From Endomychus coccineus (lineage: Eukaryota; Arthropoda; Insecta; Coleoptera; Endomychidae), in NCBI GenBank assembly GCA_958510875.1, contig OY294067.1, positions 250,929,736-250,993,735 on the forward strand: a stretch of DNA of 64,000 bases, written 5' to 3'. A program made the position numbers and the translations under genes. The notes below the pieces were generated by a model that worked only from the letters and a program-made list of their open reading frames with translations, did no database searches and was not told where the DNA came from. Each line of letters starts with the position of its first letter. Position 1 is the stretch's first letter. Positions 56,900-64,000 of the stretch are shown in pieces.

Positions 56900-57295
56900 G
56901 TTTTCTTTTACCGCTTGAGCTTCCTTACATTTTTCACCTGGGTGGATTTTTGTGAATTATACCGTTCAATTGCATTCCACTAATTATTCTGGAAGTATAC
57001 TTTTAATAATTATATTATTATATATTTTTATATTTGAAATTCCCAGTTTTATTTAGTTATTTCTGCTCCATCTTTAATTGAGCTAAGTTTTAACCAGGTA
57101 TTAATTGTAATTAAAGCCTACAATTTTGATACTGTTTTTCTGCCCAATGGGCCCTGGTTTTACTTCGCTGTAGCTACCCTAGGGACAAGGCTATCGATAG
57201 ATAGCATAGTGACAAGCCTTGTGGTGAGGCCCCTAGCAGAAGTCCTCAAGAAGGAGTAAACCTTCAGAAAATCTGGCGCCCGAGGATTTGAAGTT
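56900..57295 (+). repeat. LTR-like repeat copy 2 next to a PBS-like site
   Basis: Partner of 52300-52795. It ends AAAATC followed by TGGCGCCCGA, which matches the start of a tRNA-Lys-type primer-binding site known from retroelements. Downstream sequence differs from copy 1, and no gag is found behind it. Confidence 0.5.
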
Positions 57296-59091
57296 TACCG
57301 CAGTAATCAGTTTACCGAAAAGTCACAAGGTACACGTCTTACCATATATTCATTACTAATAATAACAATTTCCTCTTCCCATTTTATCTTTATTTGCATT
57401 GTTACCCTGTTTTGTTGATAATATTATTATGGAAATTAGGTTTGGCTGCTTGAATGAGTTTCTACTATTTTAGATCAAACTCTTAAATGGTCTCAAGGCG
57501 GTATCTGTAAGAATCACTCGATTCAGGCAATGTTTTTCAATGTCTGTTGCCACTCAACTTTTAATTCTCATTGTTTACGGAAATTTCCTTTAATTGGTTA
57601 TGAAATCGGAGTATCTGAGTTGGAAAAGGGTATATCACATTTCTGTAATTCTAACATCTGGAATTTTCGTTGTAATATCGTTTATTATAAGTTTTCCAGA
57701 GTTGTTCGCTATAATGTGAATCAGCAAACAAGCCAAGAAATCAAATCGAAATAATAAGGTTTTGCATATTTATCTAGAATACCCAAATTGAAATTTCCAC
57801 AAATATGTAAGAAAATGTATCGTATATCTCCAATCCAGTTGGGCTTCTATGACCATAATTTTGGATCTATAGATCACATAAAGATTATTCCCCCCTGATG
57901 TAGTAACATACATCACCCTTTAACAAATATTTAATTTAATATTGAAATATGAATGCTACATGATTTATGATTGTTTTCCATCTTCAGTTCGCACTGTGCG
58001 GAGTCATTCGTTGCTCTTTTTTTGCTGATCAATTGTGAATAGAATATAATAAAGTAGAAGGATAATCTGTGATTCTTTGGATCCAAGCACTCTGGGTCAG
58101 CTATTTGTCATAGATACATATCCTGAAATTATAACATTCCGTTTGTGGTGTTTTATTTATTTATTTATCAATATAAAATATTTTTAAGGATAATGTTAGC
58201 TGACAGAGATACAGTGAACGGATTGACAAAGATTGACCCACATGAACTCCAACTTCGAGGAGGCGGCATCAACTAACACATTTCTAAGCTTGTGGTTCAG
58301 ATTATGGAAGACAGTTAGCGGTCTTTAAGGGTCTCATCGTATAATCAAGGATTAATTCTAAGCTTCTCTTTGACTTTGTTCCAATTGACAAGCAACGCCG
58401 ATTAATTGCCATTACCCATTAGAACGTATGAGTGGCACTTGCGTTATATCTCATTGGTTTTGAAACTTTCGGTGTAAATGCTTAAAGTTCTGCTACGGAT
58501 TTATTTCTAGAATCAGTGTAGGCTAATGCTAATTTTTGTAACATGATAGTTGACTGGGTAATTTTCAATCTAGATATTTTATGAATAAGATAGTTCGAAT
58601 TATTCATACCACATCGTTAATTATCTATCAAGATCGAGGTGGGTTAAATCTAACTACTTATCACCCATGAAGGTGGTGGACCAAATCCATGGAACCGCAG
58701 AATGAATGTCTAGTTCATGATCTAGCACTACCTAATCTGAATAAAAAACTTGGATTATTCCGAACCATTTTTGAACCAACATATGTTTTGTAGCCCAATA
58801 ACTTACGCTTTCTTATCGTGTGATAATGAATTAAAGTTACATAATTTAATAATGGATGTCGGCAATGTTGAAAAGAAAATGATTTTCTTATATAAAACTA
58901 ACACTGTCGTACACTCTATGTTCATCTTTGCTTTTTATATATAGCTGGCTGATAACTTGTCAAATATATAGTTGTGTGTGCTGTCATTTTTTATTCAATT
59001 TCTTCAAATCCTTAATAGATTTTGGGCCCAGTATTACGTTCACTGTGAAGTTTCAGAGAGTTGGTTCCATATATTTTGACCATGAATTCAA
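57296..59091. other. No gene recognised
   Basis: Open frame 57530-57754 (plus) is unassigned. ATTT/TTAT simple repeat near 58153-58170. Confidence 0.3.
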
Positions 59092-59770
59092 TTGATGTTC
59101 GCTCATTTGGCTATAAAGCTCAGGTGGAGAAGTTCATAGGCCAACACAACGGGGCAAGATGGAAACTTCAGATTACTATAGTTTTGAAATAATACAAAGT
59201 ATTGGATGTTGTATCTGGTGAACTGAAATTAACAGAGTATAAGTCCAATGATGCTATCAGTGAAGCTAAAGATTCATTGGCACAACTGATCATGATTAGT
59301 TCTCTGAATGACACAAATGAAGAACTTACCTCGTCGTGCTGTATCTACTAAGGATATTTCGGGCAAATTGATCAACATACGAACAAACCTCTATGTCAGA
59401 GATTTGATAGGTTACTCGAATCATATTTTTCTAGTGAAGGAGTAGGTTCTGAAGAAAGCATTGTTATTCATGTTGCTCGTTTACAATGTGAATTCAACGA
59501 GTTGAATGTTGAATTGAAGAAACTTGATAAATCTGAGTATCAGAACTGATTATGATGGGTCGTATCATGTCTACCCTGCCTACTCCTTATTTTGAATTCA
59601 AGAGTGTTTGTGAGAGTGTACCTACCTATTGAAAGTAGAATCCTGAATAACTTGACTGAGCGACTTAGGCTAATCGAGATGCGTTTGCCTATCAAAAGTG
59701 AGAAAGATGATGACGCTCTTTTAGCCAAGGTTAATGTTCCAAAAAAAAAATGTGAGTTCTTCCAGATATA
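59092..59770 (+). pseudogene. Ty1/copia gag remnant
   Basis: Plus strand: MNSIDVRSFGYKAQVEKF, then LDVVSGELKLTEYKS, DSLAQLIMISSLNDTN, CDISMSEI-like decayed block, TNKPLCQRFDRLLESYF, VARLQCEFNELNVELKKLDK, then LMGRIMSTLPTPYFEFKS and LNNLTERLRLIEMRLPIKSE in shifted frames. This order is that of a copia-type gag (DUF4219/UBN2). It ends without a zinc knuckle, integrase or reverse transcriptase. Confidence 0.7.
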
Positions 59771-59794
59771 GATGCTGAAAGAAATGGGGTGGAC

Positions 59795-60214
59795 TCACAA
59801 CTGAATTCTATTTTCGATATAATCTACCCTAGCAACATTCATGCGCTTAATACACCGTTTCAGCAACAATTCAATACCGCTGAAAAATATTCCTTCGTGT
59901 CTCCAAAATATGCTCAAACTGCTTGTTTCAACTCTTCGTCAATGAAATAGTGTCTCTCAAAGTCCTTTTTCAAATTCTGAAACATCTGGTAGTACCAATG
60001 TGGCTTGTGTGATTCCAGCAGTTTGCACGGCTGCATTGTCTTGCAACACACTTATACCTCTGGTCAGTTTTTCACGCCTTTTCTCCCGAATATTCAGTCA
60101 TAATTTCTTCAGGAGTGCTGCATGATATGCCCCGTTAATTGCTGTATTGCGTTATTTGAAGTCTATGAGAATAATGGCTGCACAATTCTAAAAGATCGTA
60201 GCCATCACCATTTT
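59795..60214 (-). pseudogene. Mariner transposase C-terminal fragment, second mariner family
   Basis: The minus strand reads KMVMATIF.NCAAIILIDF, then REKRREKLTRGISVLQDNAA and ..ELLLKRCIKRMNVARVDYIE across frame changes. This resembles the mariner group whose copies read FWNCKGIILIDF and LQDNAAVHTA, different from the SETMAR-type copies elsewhere in the window. The second catalytic Asp (QDN) is readable. The N-terminal half is absent. It directly abuts non-LTR sequence at 60214. Confidence 0.65.
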
Positions 60215-60910
60215 GTCGACTGACTGATCCTAATAAGTCATCTTGGTTGTACTTCTCTTTTCAGCTTCCATTCCATCGTTTCCCTTTGATTTAATTAGAT
60301 TTGTGTGAGGCTTATGGGCTGGGAGCCTTTCCACTGCGACCTTTGCAGATACATTGTGTATGCCCTTGTGTTGTTAGAAATCCTTGTCTAGACCCGTCTT
60401 TAATACTAGACTCCATAGGGCAAACCTTAGCTCTCCATATATTGGGAGGTTAGTGGTTTTTCTTCTTTTATTGTTGAAAACCTTCAGCCTTGTTAGACCT
60501 TCACAGTAGCACAGTATTTGTGCTGGGGTTTCTTCATCTTCTTGGCAGAACCTACATATGGTTGTATCTACCAGTCCGATGTTTGTTGAGTCTACAATGA
60601 CCTCATAATTCTAGTTGATCTCCTATTTTGGCTCAGTAGGTACGCTGTGAATTTTGGAGTTGGTTCTTCAATGAACTCTTTGGCTTGTCTCAAACCCGTC
60701 GCCTTGTTTCAAGATTCTCAAGCTTCATTTTTCATGCAAAAACTGTAAAATATTTTATACGGCGCTTTTGCTATACCACAGGAATGTTCCCTTCTCGGGC
60801 TAGTGAATCAGCCTTTCCGTTGCCTATGCAACCTGTGTGACCCGGAAGCCAGGCTAAAGACTGCCCTGGTCGTAGGGAAACACTGTGTCTACCAGAATTC
60901 TACAGAACAA
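60215..60910 (-). pseudogene. Non-LTR retrotransposon RNase H and C-terminal region
   Basis: Minus strand: PGHTGCIGNGKADSLAREGN (RNase H C-terminal motif, PGH.G..GN..AD.LAREG) near 60860-60790. Then TTICRFCQEDEETPAQILCY and EGLTRLKVFNNKR near 60580-60480, the Cys/His block that closes R1/I-type ORF2. It ends in a likely 3' untranslated region at about 60300-60215. Frameshifted, 5'-truncated. Confidence 0.7.
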
Positions 60911-61395
60911 TATTCTTCATAATGTATGTCATGCTGTCGTTGCGCTACAACCAAAAGCTCAAGAATCAGAGCGCGCTAAAGTTGCCAAATTTTTTCGCTA
61001 CAGTGGAAAGTTGTAGAGTCGAAAAAACACACCAAATGTATTCTTTCTTTCTTTAACTACGCTACACTGCTACAGAGATATAGCGCTTTCAGTATGTACT
61101 ACTTTGAAAATACCTATCGACAGTAGGGTTAACAAAATCACAGACCTTAAAATGGAGGAAGTATTGTTTATTTTAAAATCGACGTAAAGAATGCTATTGT
61201 AATGCCTTATACAAGGTTTTGTTAATAATCAATTTAATGATTAATCATCAATTAAACATAATTATTTTGTTATTGTTGAAAAAAAATTTTTGTAACTGAA
61301 AAAATTTCGACTATGGATTTTTTATTTTGATTGAGAAGTTTTATAGTTGAGTACTCTATAACAATTCGTTTCTTATAATCTTTTCCTCTTAATTC
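60911..61395. other. No gene recognised
   Basis: AT-rich. Nothing supported. Confidence 0.3.
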
Positions 61396-61970
61396 ATGTT
61401 CTTCTGTGGCGGTTCTTCAACGGCGGATGTTTCTTTAATGAAGACCAATGATGTCACCGCCGTCAACTCTTCTTCAATGTCATATTGTCGTCCTCTACGC
61501 TGATTGATGTGGGGGCCATTGGAAAACTAGCGAGGTAGCTTCATCAATCACAGTTGCTTCTATGTCGAATGAAGACACGTTGCTGCAGTTTTCTCCTCCA
61601 CAGTACTTGCAAGCGACCGAGCACACAAGACCGACTTTTTTTGTATCCAAAAGCTGCCCCAGAATTATTGATTTTACATCCGCAGGTGAATAGCTTCATG
61701 ACATTTTCAGGCTCTGGTTTACTTGTACTCATCTTTGGTTCAAGTCCTTGCACCGTCTCTTTCCTACCCCTATACCAGCGCCCAAAGTATTGCCCAACCA
61801 AGTACTTGAAAATAGACTCTTCGGCTATGGATATTCGCCGCATCAGGTGGAGCTGGTAATAAAGACAGATTAACTTTACTTTTCGTCGCAGATTTAGTGA
61901 ATTTTTTGAAACCGAGTTGAAGAAGCGTGTCTATGCAAATAGCATCATCGTGCAATGCCACAATGACGAC
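61396..61970 (-). pseudogene. Cys-rich (CXC-like) repetitive-protein C-terminus
   Basis: Minus strand: FKKFTKSATKSKVNLSLLPA, PPDAANIHSRRVYFQV, PEPENVMKLFTCGCK, then in another frame TKKVGLVCSVACKYCGGENC SNV, followed by an acidic tail (DIEEELTAVTSLVFIKETSA) to a stop near 61396. Similar Cys-rich ends (x-C-x-C-K...C...C.C.+.GL.CS.AC..C.G..C.N) are common in uncharacterised repetitive proteins of arthropods. I do not know the element class. At least two frameshifts. The opposite-strand frame at 61554-61859 is its shadow. Confidence 0.5.
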
Positions 61971-63467
61971 TAGTCATGTAGCTTCGACATTATGTTGATG
62001 AACACGGTTTTTTCTTAAATTTTCTGTAGTATTCCGCACCTTTGCCAATAGCGCTACATATTTTTGATTTGCCTTGAAAATAAGGGGCTGAGGTGGTGTC
62101 TCATCGGCTAAAAGCTACGACGTTGCATTCGGTTGGTATATTCGAAAATAAAAGCGTAACAGTGCATCGTAGGGAATAAGTGCATATAATATATTTTGTA
62201 GATTCTTTTCGGCTCTACAACTTTTATATTTCCACTGTAGCTCAAAAATGTTTGAACAACGAAATGGTACCAGATGTCGACCGTGATTAAAATTTTATGA
62301 TGGGTGGAACATCAATATACGCTACTGTATTCACGGACGATTTATGAAGCGTCAGATAATAGTATATGTCTATATAAGCATCGTGAATTAAGTAAGAAGT
62401 ATGAAACAAGTTTCGAAATTAAAATTATACCATAATCTAAATTCTGTAGGCAACGAAAGTAATTAAAAAACTTTTATATAAAGGGAAGCCGAAAAAATAG
62501 GTAATGTACTAATGAATTTATATGGAAATTTCGTAAGTTGCTATTGGGAGAAAGAATTATTAATCGTTTTATATTGAAATTACTTTTTAATTCGAAACGA
62601 TAAACAAAAGATTACATTGAATTTTCTTAGCCAAGGTCTTTGTATGAAAAAAATGTACAATTTCTTTTCATTAGGCACTTTACAAAGCTCAAAGCGGCAG
62701 TTATCATACCAGTTACGAAAATAAAATGAGGAACTGAAATATTTTTTATTACTTGTACCTGAATAACGTTTTATCTTGGGACGTTCACAGTAATGTAGAA
62801 GGTATACTACGTGGAAAAAGTATGAACTACCTCAGATATTCCCGCTGTTAATATTTTCTCCAAAAACCTTCGAACATGCAATTGTCTTCTCGATTTTTTC
62901 TTTCTCAATTCTCTTTATTTTGTCATGTCTAGAATAAATTTCAACAATATCACGTTGTCAAATCGTTCTCCACTTGTTTGTTCGCTGAATGATTTCAATT
63001 GTTTTCGACGCAAAGATGAATACATTACCTGTTTTGGAGATTCAAGATATTTCCTTCGAGTGAAGTTTGTTGGAATGTTAAAACTATCGATAATAGCGTT
63101 ATGATAGTTCACATTATTGTAGCTCTAATATAGTGAACAGCGTCCCATATTTATGTTGAATGTCTTTGGTGAGCATTTTGGGCCGGGAAAACATCCATTT
63201 TTGGAAAACGATCATCATAAATTGAACCATTCTGAGTATGCATTGCGCTTCTGGATCTTCTGTCTAATATACAAAGGTGTTCCCATATATACATTCCTTC
63301 ACACTGTTCATTACTCATTATTTTAAGATATGCCTGGTATTGATGAATTTAATTACAGTGCTCATTTTGTTTTGTTCAGTAAAACGATTGAAACCCTTGA
63401 AAGAAGATAGTGAAAGCATTATTGCCGCAAGCTTGACATGGTAATATTCAGGGAATGTCGACAATTT
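61971..63467. other. No gene recognised
   Basis: AT-rich. The minus frame 62915-63112 is unassigned. Confidence 0.3.
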
Positions 63468-64000
63468 ACGAGGCCAAGGTGAAAAATCTGAAAAATGAAA
63501 CAAGAAATGATTTATTTGGTCAAAACTTATTCTATTTCTCAACAGAATCTCCTTGTAGCCCGATACACTTTGTCGTTTTTCTAATTGTTCGATCCGTTCC
63601 AAATAATACGATTTCGGCAATCCCTCAAAATAGGCGTTTGTTTCAGCGTTGGAGCCAAATCTTTTTCCTTCAAGTTTGGAAATACATAAATATCGCAGGG
63701 GCAAATTAGAAGAATATGGTGGATGACGAACCAATTCGTAGCGCAATTCATGCAATTAAGCCATTGCGACTGCGGACCTGTGCGCCGGCGCATTGTCCTG
63801 GTGGAAGAGCACTTTTTCTTTGCCAAATGCGGTCTCTTTCGCTTCAATTCGGCGTTGAATCGATCCAACAGCTCTTTATAATATACGCCGGCGATCGTTT
63901 TGCACTTTTCAAGGTAATCGATACGAACGATACTGTGTGCATCCTGAAAAACTGTCGCCATGACTTTGTTGGCCGATAAACCCAATTCCTTTTTTGGTTT
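63468..64000 (-). pseudogene. Mariner (SETMAR-type) 3' half, running off the window
   Basis: The TIR-proximal sequence at 63468-63500 (CCAAGGTGAAAAATCTGAAA) and the following 90 bp align with the right end of the 54528 element. Minus strand from the edge: MGLSANKVMATVFQDAHSIV, RIDYLEKCKTIAGVYYKELL, then HQDNAPAHRSAVAMA with the second catalytic Asp, but only after a frameshift. LHELRYELVRHPPYSSNLPL follows, where the third catalytic Asp region is destroyed. The 5' part lies beyond position 64000. Confidence 0.8.

Noticed and set aside
61554..61859. Plus-strand protein with many Cys and Ser
   Set aside because: It is the antisense shadow of the Cys-rich remnant on the minus strand.

Overview
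The window reads as AT-rich, gene-poor nuclear DNA of an arthropod, most likely an insect. The transposon mix points there: SETMAR-type mariners, a DD41D mariner, Tc1, Jockey-like non-LTR elements, BEL/Pao and copia gag remnants, and very many Penelope-like elements (PLEs). No bacterial operon, rRNA or convincing tRNA gene is visible. I could not identify the species. No intact host gene was found; the best candidate for host coding DNA is one minus-strand open stretch at 6832-7272.

Layout. 0-9.8 kb: a decayed PLE (family A, minus strand), a PLE with inverted arms around a GIY-YIG nuclease (family B), a short PLE insertion (family C) with a 15-bp target duplication and a hammerhead-like core, a possible host exon, a non-LTR 3' end, and a mariner deletion derivative with about 165-bp TIRs. 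9.8-20.5 kb: mariner scraps, two longer family C copies in opposite orientation (12.6-13.4 plus, 19.3-20.3 minus), a snap-back repeat at 15.05-15.79 kb and a tRNA-like SINE. 21.1-22.4 kb: the best preserved element, a 1.3-kb DD41D mariner with TA duplication, TIRs and one premature stop. 23.7-32.2 kb: a hairpin MITE, a tandemly duplicated BEL/Pao gag start, repeated family A fragments, and a PLE inverted-arm element holding a GIY-YIG scrap fused to a DD41D-like transposase. 33.6-36.3 kb: a 2.7-kb foldback element whose arms are built of 150-bp tandem units, then a minisatellite. 37-43.4 kb: non-LTR RT pieces, the 5' half of a mariner, an inverted pair of hammerhead-like repeats, a complete but broken Tc1 element. 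43.4-52 kb: mostly unassigned DNA with a candidate LTR, a GT microsatellite and a 2.6-kb structure with inverted ends. 52-64 kb: two LTR-like copies next to PBS-like sites, a third hammerhead-like repeat, a deleted mariner, a copia gag remnant abutting a mariner and a non-LTR RNase H, a Cys-rich protein remnant, and a mariner running off the right edge.

The main cross-cutting signal is the recurrence at PLE ends, and at one unassigned repeat family, of hammerhead-type cores (CTGANGA, variable paired stem II, GAAA, short palindromic stem III, then a GUC or GUA cleavage triplet pairing back to stem I). The stem sequences differ between families while the core boxes stay. None of the elements seen appears able to move on its own, because every coding region carries at least one stop, frameshift or truncation.
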